From: Paludibacter sp.
GTDB taxonomy: Bacteria > Bacteroidota > Bacteroidia > Bacteroidales > Paludibacteraceae
Direction of reading: 5' to 3'
Length of the DNA: 40,750 nucleotides
Assembly: GCA_017882285.1 (NCBI GenBank)
Contig: JADGPS010000022.1
Span: 1 to 40,750, forward strand
The notes under the pieces are model-generated. The model was given only the letters and a program-made list of their open reading frames with translations, did not search any database and was not told the origin of the DNA. The position numbers were made by a program, and so were the translations under genes. This document shows, one piece after another, positions 32,056 to 39,863 of this stretch. The stretch's first letter is position 1. Every line of letters begins with the position of its first letter.

Positions 32056-33561
32056 ATGCTAAAAATTCAAAAGAAAATGAGCAATGCTTTTCTGGCGTTG
32101 CTGGGATTGCCTGCCACTGCTGTTGGTTTTGCGTTGTCCACTCAAATTGCTGCCCTGAGCTGGATTCTTTCCAATAAATATCATCTTGACATTCATGATG
32201 TGGCTTTCGTGTGGTTAGCCGGACCGATTGCAGGGATTTTCGGTCAGGTAATCGTCGGATTGTTGAGCGATAATGTGTGGTTTATGGGTGGCCGCCGTCG
32301 TCCGTTTATTATTATCGGCGGATTGGTCAGCACCATTGCTTTCCTCACGTTGCCGCACATTCGCGGAATTTCTCATATTACCGGCATTTCCGATATTATT
32401 CTCATTGCTTCGGTTATCGCGTTGTTTCTGGATTTATCCATAAACGTAACGTTCAATCCTGCTCGTTCCATTATTGCCGATTTGACTCCAGAAGGTAAAG
32501 TGCGCACTTCCGGTTATGTGTGGATGCAGATTATGTCCGGCTTTTTCGGCGTTTTTGCGTATTTTCTTTCCATGGTTTTCGGCAATGAAACCTTGCTTTA
32601 TATTGCTGCCGGAATTGTATTTCTGACTGCCGTTTTCCCTGTTTTGTTTATTCAGGAAAAGAAAGAACAGGATGAGGCAAAGGTTGAGGAACAGGCAAAG
32701 TTTGGTGTTTGGCAGATTTTTAAAGAAATTTTCCCGCTTTATGGTTTTCTCGTTTTTGGTGTTTTTAGTTTGTTCTATCATTTCTTTACAGAAGCGTTGA
32801 CTGTATGGCACAATCCGGTTTTGATTGCAGCTTTGGCTTATTCGGTCATTATTGGTACAATCATTATTATTCAGGGATTAAAGAAAAAATCCAATCGAAA
32901 CGAGTTCCAAAAAATCATGCTGGCTCACTCCTTTACGTGGGTGGCTTTCCAGAGTATGTTTATTTTATCCGGTTTCTTTATCGAAAACCAGATTCTTCCG
33001 AATGTAAATATTTCGAGCATTACGGCGAACTGGTTTGCCGAAAAACTAACCGGTGTAACACAGACTTCGGCTTCGTCAGTCGGTAATATTGTTTCGCTCG
33101 GCTTCTTTATCCTTAACCTGATTGGCGCTATTTTCCCCTTGATTTTACAGTCAGTTGCCAAGAAAATCGGTCGTGTAAAAACGTATATTGCAGCGCTGAC
33201 TTTTTCGGCTGTTGGTTATTTTTATATTGCTTATTTCAGTCATGTGGAAATCGATTTTTATATCGGCATGTTCCTTGTCGGAATAGGTTGGTCGGCTGTG
33301 ATTTCCATCGTGTTTGCCATTATGAGCGAACGTGTGAATCCTGCCAAGATGGGCTTATATATGGGCGTCTTTAATCTGGCAGTAGTTCTTCCGCAAATGA
33401 TGAGCAACGGTGTGGCAAATGTGATTAAAGCTACCGGAAATCACCAGTTGTTGTACATTTTCTGCGGATTGTTGGTTTCAACTTCGGTTATTTTCTGGAT
33501 GTTTGTAAAAGAACCCGAATCATCGAACACAAAACAAAATATTCCATCGGGAGGACATTAA
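32056..33561 (+). CDS. Sugar-type MFS transporter (SLC45/GPH-like)
   Basis: The 501-residue protein has about twelve hydrophobic helices. GQVIVGLLSDNVWFMGGRRRPFIIIGG is the loop 2-3 motif of the major facilitator superfamily, in the form seen in sucrose/maltose and SLC45-like carriers. ARSIIADLTPE and the later GIGWSAVISIVFAIMSERVNPAKMGLYMGVFN are family blocks. An ATG seven codons later is a possible start. It is the nearest divergent gene to the GH3 enzyme and likely imports a glucoside or disaccharide by cation symport. Specificity is inferred. Confidence 0.87.
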   Translation: MLKIQKKMSNAFLALLGLPATAVGFALSTQIAALSWILSNKYHLDIHDVAFVWLAGPIAGIFGQVIVGLLSDNVWFMGGRRRPFIIIGGLVSTIAFLTLPHIRGISHITGISDIILIASVIALFLDLSINVTFNPARSIIADLTPEGKVRTSGYVWMQIMSGFFGVFAYFLSMVFGNETLLYIAAGIVFLTAVFPVLFIQEKKEQDEAKVEEQAKFGVWQIFKEIFPLYGFLVFGVFSLFYHFFTEALTVWHNPVLIAALAYSVIIGTIIIIQGLKKKSNRNEFQKIMLAHSFTWVAFQSMFILSGFFIENQILPNVNISSITANWFAEKLTGVTQTSASSVGNIVSLGFFILNLIGAIFPLILQSVAKKIGRVKTYIAALTFSAVGYFYIAYFSHVEIDFYIGMFLVGIGWSAVISIVFAIMSERVNPAKMGLYMGVFNLAVVLPQMMSNGVANVIKATGNHQLLYIFCGLLVSTSVIFWMFVKEPESSNTKQNIPSGGH

Positions 33562-33602
33562 AGAATTTGCAATTTAATCATTTACAATTTACAATTTACT
33601 TG

Positions 33603-33610
33603 TATCTTTG
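33603..33610 (+). promoter_or_regulatory. -7 box for the uptake operon
   Basis: TATCTTTG matches TAnnTTTG, 102 bases before the binding-protein ATG, leaving a leader of about 95 bases that contains the hairpin at 33625-33685. Confidence 0.5.
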
Positions 33611-33624
33611 CGGAAAATAAAAGC

Positions 33625-33685
33625 CGCAGAGTTTCACAAGCATTTTTTTGAGAACCGCGGAGTTAACTCTCAGCGGTTCTCTGCG
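33625..33685 (+). promoter_or_regulatory. Structured leader, alternative stems
   Basis: CGCAGAG (33625-33631) can pair with CTCTGCG (33679-33685), and GAGAACCGC (33650-33658) can pair with GCGGTTCTC (33673-33681). The two stems share bases and compete, and a GAGTTAACTC palindrome lies in the loop. It may be a regulatory leader, or just a member of the dispersed CCGCAGAG repeat. No cobalamin riboswitch core was seen. Confidence 0.4.
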
Positions 33686-33712
33686 TTTTACCGCTACGTC
33701 TAAAAACTGAAA

Positions 33713-34837
33713 ATGAAAAATATTTCTCTCATAACACTTTTTATCTGTCTTTCCCTTTCGTGTACTCCTAAAAGCACAAAAACTGAAAATACACAGACTT
33801 CTGATTCGCTAAAACTCAACTATGCAGAAGGTTTTGCTATCAAATATTTTTCCGGTTATAAAGAAGTGATTGTTTACAGCCCGTGGGTAAAAGGCTCGGT
33901 TTATGCCCGATATTATCTGGTAAAAGATACCAAAATCCAAACGCCAACCGATGGAACAAAAATCAAGATTCCGCTTCAAACAATTGCTGCCACATCGGTT
34001 ACACATTTCGAATTCCTGAGTTTGTTGGGGGAAATAAATACTGTTATAGGAGTTTGTTCTCCTAAAATTATTTACAATCAGGAAATCAACAAAAGACTGG
34101 GAGAGGGCAAGATTGCCGATTTGGGTGACGCGTTCAGTATGAATGTGGAAAAGACTTTGCAGTTAAAGCCGGGAGCGGTGATGATGAGCGGTTATAATCA
34201 AAACGATCCGTATGCACAACGTGTTTCACAAGCCGGAATTCCGGTGGTATTCAATAACGAATGGATGGAAACCTCGCTGCTGGCACGAGCGGAATGGATA
34301 AAGTTTGTGGCTGTATTTTACGATAAGGAAAAACTGGCCGACAGCATTTTTACGGCTGTGGATAAGAGTTACAATGAGATAAAAACCAGGACTGCTGCCG
34401 TAAAAACCAAACCCAACATCATGGCAGGTTCCAATTTTCGTGGTACTTGGTATATGCCAGCCGGACGAAGTTTCATGGGGAAACTCTTTGCCGATGCCGG
34501 AGCTAATTATTATTTTGCAAACGATACTACAGCCGGAAGCCTGCCGTTGAACGTGGAAACGGTACTGAAAAACTTTTCCGAAACCGATATATGGCTTAAT
34601 TGTAATTTTAATTCGATAACCGATTTAGTAAAAGCCGACTCGAAACACGCACTTTTCCGTCCGGTAAAGTTGCATCAGGTTTATAATTTCAATAAACGCC
34701 TGTTGCCTTCCACTGCCAACGATTTCTGGGAAAGTGCCGTGGCACGACCCGATTTGTTGCTTTCTGACGTGATTGCCATTTTGCATTCCGAATTGTTGCC
34801 GGGATATAAATTGGTTTATGCGGAAAAATTGAAATAA
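33713..34837 (+). CDS. Periplasmic-binding lipoprotein of a cobalamin/siderophore ABC importer
   Basis: MKNISLITLFICLSLSCTPK is a lipoprotein signal with the lipobox cysteine at residue 17, so the protein should be tethered at a membrane, facing the periplasm. The 374 residues show the class III binding-protein fold (PF01497): TSVTHFEFLSLLGEINTVIGV, GDAFSMNVEKTLQLKPGAVM and later GRSFMGKLFADAGANYYF. These proteins bind iron chelates or cobalamin and deliver them to a FecCD-type permease. The next two genes supply permease and ATPase. The ligand cannot be told from sequence. Confidence 0.9.
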   Translation: MKNISLITLFICLSLSCTPKSTKTENTQTSDSLKLNYAEGFAIKYFSGYKEVIVYSPWVKGSVYARYYLVKDTKIQTPTDGTKIKIPLQTIAATSVTHFEFLSLLGEINTVIGVCSPKIIYNQEINKRLGEGKIADLGDAFSMNVEKTLQLKPGAVMMSGYNQNDPYAQRVSQAGIPVVFNNEWMETSLLARAEWIKFVAVFYDKEKLADSIFTAVDKSYNEIKTRTAAVKTKPNIMAGSNFRGTWYMPAGRSFMGKLFADAGANYYFANDTTAGSLPLNVETVLKNFSETDIWLNCNFNSITDLVKADSKHALFRPVKLHQVYNFNKRLLPSTANDFWESAVARPDLLLSDVIAILHSELLPGYKLVYAEKLK

Positions 34838-34859
34838 TTAACCATACAAATTAAAATTA

Positions 34860-35855
34860 TTGAAGAATCGTAATCTCATATTATTCCTCACCCTTTCGCT
34901 TCTGATGTTGGGTCTTTTCCTGGCCGATTTGGCTTGGGGAAGTATACCTATTTCGTTGCGTGAGATTGTATCGGTGTTTTTTGGAAAAGGAACGGAGGGA
35001 ATTAATTCGGAGATTTTGCTGAACTTCCGCTTACCAAAAGCTATTACAGCTATTTTGGCCGGAGCATCCTTATCGGTGGCAGGGTTGATGATGCAAACGC
35101 TTTTTCGCAATTCATTGGCCGATCCGTATATTCTGGGAGTCAGTTCGGGTGCCAGTCTGGGTGTGGCATTGGTCATGATGGCAGCTTCGGTATTGCCGGT
35201 AGCATTTGTCAGCAGTGGTTGGGCATTGATTGTTGCGGCTATTATTGGTGCATCGGTGGTTTTGGTTTTGGTGGTGGGAGTTTCATTTAAAGTGCACAAT
35301 GCCGTGTCGTTGTTGATTGTGGGATTGATGTTCGGAACCATTGCCGGATCATTGGTGAGTGTATTGCAGAATTTTAGTAATCCGGATGCGATCAAACTTT
35401 TCGTTATGTGGACTTTCGGGAGTCTGAGTGCAGTAACCTGGAATTATATGCAGGTGCTGTTGCCCGTGGTTTTGATTGGAATAGGCATTGCTTTTTTCCT
35501 GCAAAAACGGCTAGACGGATTGTTGCTGGGTGAAAATTATGCACGTGGTTTGGGCATTTCCATACAACAAACACGATTTTTAATCGTCATTGCCACAGGA
35601 TTATTAGCTGGCGGAATTACGGCATTTACCGGTCCCATTGCATTTGTAGGTGTAGCCGTTCCGCATATTGCACGTGGACTTTTCCGAACATCAAGTCATA
35701 AAATACTGATGCCGGCAACTATACTTTGCGGAGCATCGCTGATTTTGGTTTGTGATATTATCTCACAAATACCGACATATACTTTGCCGATAAACACGAT
35801 TAGTGCTTTGTTTGGTGCACCTATTATTATTTGGATAATATTAAAGAAAAGATAA
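34860..35855 (+). CDS. FecCD-family ABC permease
   Basis: The 331-residue product has about ten hydrophobic helices and family blocks LRLPKAITAILAGASLSVAGLMMQTLFRNSLADPYILGVSSGASLG-like near 50-95 (LNFRLPKAIT..., LFRNSLADPYILG) and FTGPIAFVGVAVPHIARGL near 255-273. It forms the inner-membrane channel of the importer. The start is TTG (34860); the next ATG would remove part of the first helix. It begins 22 bases after the binding-protein gene. The ATPase gene follows after a hairpin element. Confidence 0.93.
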   Translation: MKNRNLILFLTLSLLMLGLFLADLAWGSIPISLREIVSVFFGKGTEGINSEILLNFRLPKAITAILAGASLSVAGLMMQTLFRNSLADPYILGVSSGASLGVALVMMAASVLPVAFVSSGWALIVAAIIGASVVLVLVVGVSFKVHNAVSLLIVGLMFGTIAGSLVSVLQNFSNPDAIKLFVMWTFGSLSAVTWNYMQVLLPVVLIGIGIAFFLQKRLDGLLLGENYARGLGISIQQTRFLIVIATGLLAGGITAFTGPIAFVGVAVPHIARGLFRTSSHKILMPATILCGASLILVCDIISQIPTYTLPINTISALFGAPIIIWIILKKR

Positions 35856-35856
35856 A

Positions 35857-35951
35857 GCCCCCAACCCCTAAAGGGGAGTAAGATGGGGAATGTATTGCAA
35901 AAGATTAACAAGACGAAACTATTTTAAGTTCCCCTTTAGGGGTTAGGGGCC
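35857..35951. repeat. Hairpin-ended element without coding sequence, copy 3
   Basis: The left end GCCCCCAACCCCTAAAGGGG (35857-35876) is inverted against the right end CCCCTTTAGGGGTTAGGGGC (35931-35950). The last 30 bases of the interior resemble those of the 19983 copy (AACTATTTTAAGTT before the right hairpin). At 95 bases it fills the whole space between the permease stop and the ATPase ATG and may affect ATPase expression. Confidence 0.82.
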
Positions 35952-35952
35952 T

Positions 35953-36951
35953 ATGTCAATTCTAACCACATGCCATCTTTCTATCGGCTATTCCAAAAAA
36001 AGGAAAACCGATGTTATCCAATCCGAACTGAATTTGCAGTTGAGGGCAGGTGAATTGGTTTGTCTGATTGGTCCGAATGGTAGCGGAAAATCGACTTTGT
36101 TGCGTACGCTTACCGGTTTACAAAAGCCTTTATCCGGTAAAACGTCTATTGATGGAAAGGAAATTTCGAAACTCAAACAACTTGAAAAGGCATTGCTGAT
36201 AGCATTGGTTTTGACTGAACGAGTGGATATTGAAAATGCCACGGTTTATAATCTTGTTTCGTTGGGTCGTCATCCGCACAGTAATTGGTGGGGAAATATA
36301 ACTGAGAAAGAAGACTTGATTATCCGTGAAGCCATTGAAATGGTTCATTTGGAGCACAAAATACATCAGAATATCAATGAACTTTCGGATGGTGAACGCC
36401 AACGAGCCATGATTGCCAAAGCATTGGCGCAGAATACGCCCATTATTATGCTCGATGAACCGACTGCCCATCTTGATTTACCCAACCGGGTAGAAATTAT
36501 GCTTTTGCTACATAAATTGGCTCATAAAACCGATAAAGCCATTCTCCTTTCCACACACGAACTGGATATAGCTTTGCAAGCTGCTGACCGCATTTGGCTT
36601 ATCAGTTCTGAAAAGGGGGTGGAATGTGGCGTACCTGAAGATTTAGTGTTTAATGGCAATTTCAATCGGGCTTTCGAAAGTAAATCGTATGTTTTTAACG
36701 CTGCAAACGGTAATTTTTCTATGAATTATCCAATGTCGAGAGACGTTTGGGTAACAGGCGATAAAACCCGTATGTATTGGACGCTTAGGGCATTGGCACG
36801 TGCAGGATACAAGGTGGTTGAAGATGCACAATTCCGCATTTTGGTTACCGAAAACGGATGGATTTTGAATGAAAAAAATATTTCTACTGTGGAACAATTG
36901 TTGGTTGAATTGAGTCATCAATACGTTGAATCCGGTAATTATGAATTATGA
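35953..36951 (+). CDS. ABC importer ATPase with C-terminal extension
   Basis: The 332-residue protein is the ATPase of the importer. Walker A GPNGSGKST is at 40-48, the signature LSDGERQRAMIAKAL begins at 144, Walker B IIMLDEPTAHLD is near 164-175, and the switch histidine is H202 in LSTHELD. Typical FecE/BtuD enzymes are about 255 residues; here a tail of about 80 residues follows (SMNYPMSRDVWVTGDKTRMYW...), which looks folded (alternating hydrophobic residues) and is found in Bacteroidota homologues as far as I recall. Its role is unknown. Its ATG lies one base past the hairpin element. Confidence 0.92.
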   Translation: MSILTTCHLSIGYSKKRKTDVIQSELNLQLRAGELVCLIGPNGSGKSTLLRTLTGLQKPLSGKTSIDGKEISKLKQLEKALLIALVLTERVDIENATVYNLVSLGRHPHSNWWGNITEKEDLIIREAIEMVHLEHKIHQNINELSDGERQRAMIAKALAQNTPIIMLDEPTAHLDLPNRVEIMLLLHKLAHKTDKAILLSTHELDIALQAADRIWLISSEKGVECGVPEDLVFNGNFNRAFESKSYVFNAANGNFSMNYPMSRDVWVTGDKTRMYWTLRALARAGYKVVEDAQFRILVTENGWILNEKNISTVEQLLVELSHQYVESGNYEL

Positions 36952-36978
36952 ATTTTTAATTATGAATTATCTTTATTG

Positions 36979-36986
36979 TATTTTTG
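36979..36986 (+). promoter_or_regulatory. -7 box for the TonB receptor gene
   Basis: TATTTTTG matches TAnnTTTG, 94 bases before the receptor ATG. It suggests that the receptor can be expressed apart from the importer genes. Confidence 0.4.
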
Positions 36987-37080
36987 TCAGAAATTCATAT
37001 ATCAAGTAAAATAAACAGCTTTAATTTCCGTTAAAATAGGGTTGTAAATCCATTTCCATCAGAATCGACACACTCATTGC

Positions 37081-39573
37081 ATGAAGAAGAGCTTAATTTT
37101 TATTCTTTGTATTTTACTTTTTAAGGTGGGCTTGTCGGCACAAACCAAAGTGCGTGTTTATGGATATGTGATAGATACCAACAATCGCGGAATTGAACTT
37201 GCCAATGTGTTTTTTGATAAAACTTCAGTTGGCACAACCACCAATCAAAATGGGTATTATGAACTGACAATAAATATTAAAGATTCAGCTACTATTGTTT
37301 ATTCCATGTTGGGATATCAAACTATCAAACATACCATTCATCCTCATCAACAAGTCATTCAAATCTCTGTCGAACTTCAAACTTTGTCAAAACAAATGGG
37401 TGAAGTAAATGTCGTTGGGCAACGTCGTCAAACTTCCACGCTCGACATGCTCGATCCGGCAAAACTTAAAGTAATGCCCAACGCAGCAGGAGGAATTGAA
37501 TCGCTTTTAATCACTTTTGCAGGAGTTAGTTCAAGCAACGAGCTCAGCTCGCAATATAATGTGCGTGGTGGAAACTTTGATGAAAATGCCGTGTATGTAA
37601 ATGGATTGGAAGTGTATCGGCCTTTGCTTATCAGAGCCGGTCAGCAAGAAGGATTGAGTTTTATCAACCCCGATATGGTTCAGAATGTGGGTTTCTCGTC
37701 CGGTGGTTATGATGCCAAATATGGTGATAAAATGTCATCGGTACTCGATATTCAGTATAAAAAACCGACCGAATTTGAAGCTTCGGCATCGTTAAGTTTG
37801 CTGGGTGCTTCCGCCTTTATAGGTACTTCCAATAAAAAATTCACACAAATGCATGGAATCCGGTATAAAACTAACGGTTACTTGCTTGGAACGCTTGACA
37901 CAAAAGGAGAATACAATCCTTCGTTTGTTGATTATCAAACATATCTGACCTATCAATTTAATCCGAAATGGGAATTGACATTTTTAGGCAATTTTTCGCA
38001 AAACAGCTATCGTTTTAAACCCGATTCCAGTTCCATATCTTTTGGAACTTATAGCACTCCCAGAAATCTGATAATTTATTATGAAGGAGAAGAAAAGGAT
38101 TTATTTCGAACATCATTTGGTGCATTTACGCTTAATTATAAACCAATAAAAGGCATGAAACTGAGTTTGCTGGCTTCTGCTTTTTACACCAACGAAAATG
38201 AAACTTACGATATTTTGGGTGAGTATATTTTAAGTGAAGTAAAACTGGATTTGAATACCGAAAACAAAACCGGCGCATCGCTTGGAGTTGGAAAATACCA
38301 GCAACATGCCAGAAACCGATTGAATGCTTCAGTAAGTAATATTGCTCATTTAGGTGAGTTTGATACAGGAAATCATAAAATGAAATGGGGTATCAATATA
38401 CAAAATGAAATTATTTCCGACAAAATAAATGAATGGGAATGGCGCGATTCGGTTGGATACTCTCTTCCTTTCAGTGATACTCAAGTGAATTTATTCTATA
38501 ACATGAAAGCTTCTTCGGTATTGTCCACATGGCGATCGACTGCTTTTTTTCAGGATGCCTATAAGTTGAATTCAGAACTTGGAACGTTTTCCTTTACCGG
38601 TGGTTTACGAGCAAATTATTGGACATTTAATAAAGAATTATTGGTAAGTCCACGTTTTTCAGTTTCACTATTACCGCGTTGGAAAAAGGATTTTAGTTTT
38701 CGTTTTGCAACAGGAGTTTATTATCAGGCTCCCTTTTACAAAGAAATCAGGGATACCATTACTGATGGATTAGGTAATGTAAATATTCAACTTAACCCGA
38801 ACATAAAAGCTCCCCGTTCCTTGCACTTTGTGCTAGGTGGCGATCATTATTTCCGGGCCTGGGGACGACCGTTTAAATTTACAACCGAAGCCTATTTAAA
38901 ACTTGCCGACCGGGTAATTTCTTATACAGTGGATAATGTTCAAATACGATATTCGGGTAATAATGATGCCAAAGCATATATGGCAGGAGCTGATTTTAAA
39001 CTTTTTGGCGAATTAGTTCCCGGAGCCGATTCATGGATAAATCTTTCGCTTATGAATGCGAAAGAGGATATTGCCGGAGATTCATATATAAGTCATACGT
39101 TCGATGCTAATGGAAAAATTCTGACTTCCACAACGGTTTATCCCGGTTGGGTTTCTATGCCAAGTGAACAACGCTACACTTTTTCCATGTTGTTTCAGGA
39201 CTATTTGCCAAACAATCCCAAATATAAAATGCAATTAAAATTTATATGGTCGGATGGTTTGCCTATTGCAGCACCTTTTAATTCACCTTATGCTGCTGCA
39301 TTTAGAGATAAAGCAAATCGTGCACCGGCTTATCGTCGGGTGGATATTGGTGCATCCCGTGTATTGGTAAGCGGCACGGATAAAGTAATGGAAAAATTGT
39401 GGCTGAAACATGTGAAAAATATATGGCTAAATGTGGAAGTCTTCAATTTGCTGGACTTTCATAATGTAAATTCCTATTATTGGGTTACTGATATATACGG
39501 TCAACAAATGGCAACGCCAAATTATCTTACCGGTCGTCAGTTTAATCTCAAGATTATGGTGGATTTGAAGTAA
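37081..39573 (+). CDS. TonB-dependent outer-membrane receptor
   Basis: The 830-residue protein has a signal peptide (MKKSLIFILCILLFKVGLSAQ), a CarboxypepD_reg-like domain (about 25-105: VRVYGYVIDTNNRGIELANV, YSMLGYQTIKHTI), a plug domain (about 120-240: PNAAGGIESLLITFAGVSSSNE, YNVRGGNFDENAVYVNGLEV, FSSGGYDAKYGDKMSSVLDI), and a barrel to the end. It imports a large ligand through the outer membrane with energy from TonB. Next to the complete binding-protein/permease/ATPase set, it probably serves the same substrate. It has no SusD partner, unlike polysaccharide loci. No TonB box was identified. Confidence 0.92.
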   Translation: MKKSLIFILCILLFKVGLSAQTKVRVYGYVIDTNNRGIELANVFFDKTSVGTTTNQNGYYELTINIKDSATIVYSMLGYQTIKHTIHPHQQVIQISVELQTLSKQMGEVNVVGQRRQTSTLDMLDPAKLKVMPNAAGGIESLLITFAGVSSSNELSSQYNVRGGNFDENAVYVNGLEVYRPLLIRAGQQEGLSFINPDMVQNVGFSSGGYDAKYGDKMSSVLDIQYKKPTEFEASASLSLLGASAFIGTSNKKFTQMHGIRYKTNGYLLGTLDTKGEYNPSFVDYQTYLTYQFNPKWELTFLGNFSQNSYRFKPDSSSISFGTYSTPRNLIIYYEGEEKDLFRTSFGAFTLNYKPIKGMKLSLLASAFYTNENETYDILGEYILSEVKLDLNTENKTGASLGVGKYQQHARNRLNASVSNIAHLGEFDTGNHKMKWGINIQNEIISDKINEWEWRDSVGYSLPFSDTQVNLFYNMKASSVLSTWRSTAFFQDAYKLNSELGTFSFTGGLRANYWTFNKELLVSPRFSVSLLPRWKKDFSFRFATGVYYQAPFYKEIRDTITDGLGNVNIQLNPNIKAPRSLHFVLGGDHYFRAWGRPFKFTTEAYLKLADRVISYTVDNVQIRYSGNNDAKAYMAGADFKLFGELVPGADSWINLSLMNAKEDIAGDSYISHTFDANGKILTSTTVYPGWVSMPSEQRYTFSMLFQDYLPNNPKYKMQLKFIWSDGLPIAAPFNSPYAAAFRDKANRAPAYRRVDIGASRVLVSGTDKVMEKLWLKHVKNIWLNVEVFNLLDFHNVNSYYWVTDIYGQQMATPNYLTGRQFNLKIMVDLK

Positions 39574-39720
39574 GTCGGTAGTTATTAGTTGGTAGTTATT
39601 AGTCGGTAGTTAATAGTTAGTAGAATAGTGTTGATGCCTGAATAACGTTGACCGTTTTGTTACTTATTTTTTCTTTTAAATTTCAACTACTTACTACCGA
39701 CTACCGACTACCAACTACTT
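39572..39720. repeat. Inverted GTAGTTGGTAGT low-complexity repeats
   Basis: GTCGGTAGTTATTAGTTGGT units run from 39572 to 39622, and their reverse-complement form (CTACTTACTACCGACTACC) runs from about 39685 to 39720. Transcribed, these could fold into a long imperfect stem, possibly terminating the receptor transcript. Tandem TGATAACTG units follow near 39836-39860. Confidence 0.6.
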
Positions 39721-39761
39721 ACTCTTAAAAAAAAATCCTTTTTTTCTTGGGTAATTTTCAC

Positions 39762-39769
39762 TAATTTTG
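39762..39769 (+). promoter_or_regulatory. -7 box for the aminotransferase gene
   Basis: TAATTTTG matches TAnnTTTG, 94 bases before the ATG at 39864. No clear -33 box. Confidence 0.4.
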
Positions 39770-39863
39770 CGGCTTATATTAATTACGTAAGTTTCAGTCG
39801 TTCGCACAATGTAAAGAAATGCATTGCCCTGTCACTGATAACTGTCAACTGATAACTGAAAAT

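Noticed and set aside
33625-33685. Cobalamin riboswitch
   Set aside because: Too short and without the conserved B12-box; only simple competing stems are visible.
34838-35395. Reverse 185-residue frame in the permease gene
   Set aside because: Shadow of the FecCD gene, with Thr/Asn/Pro-rich non-protein-like composition.
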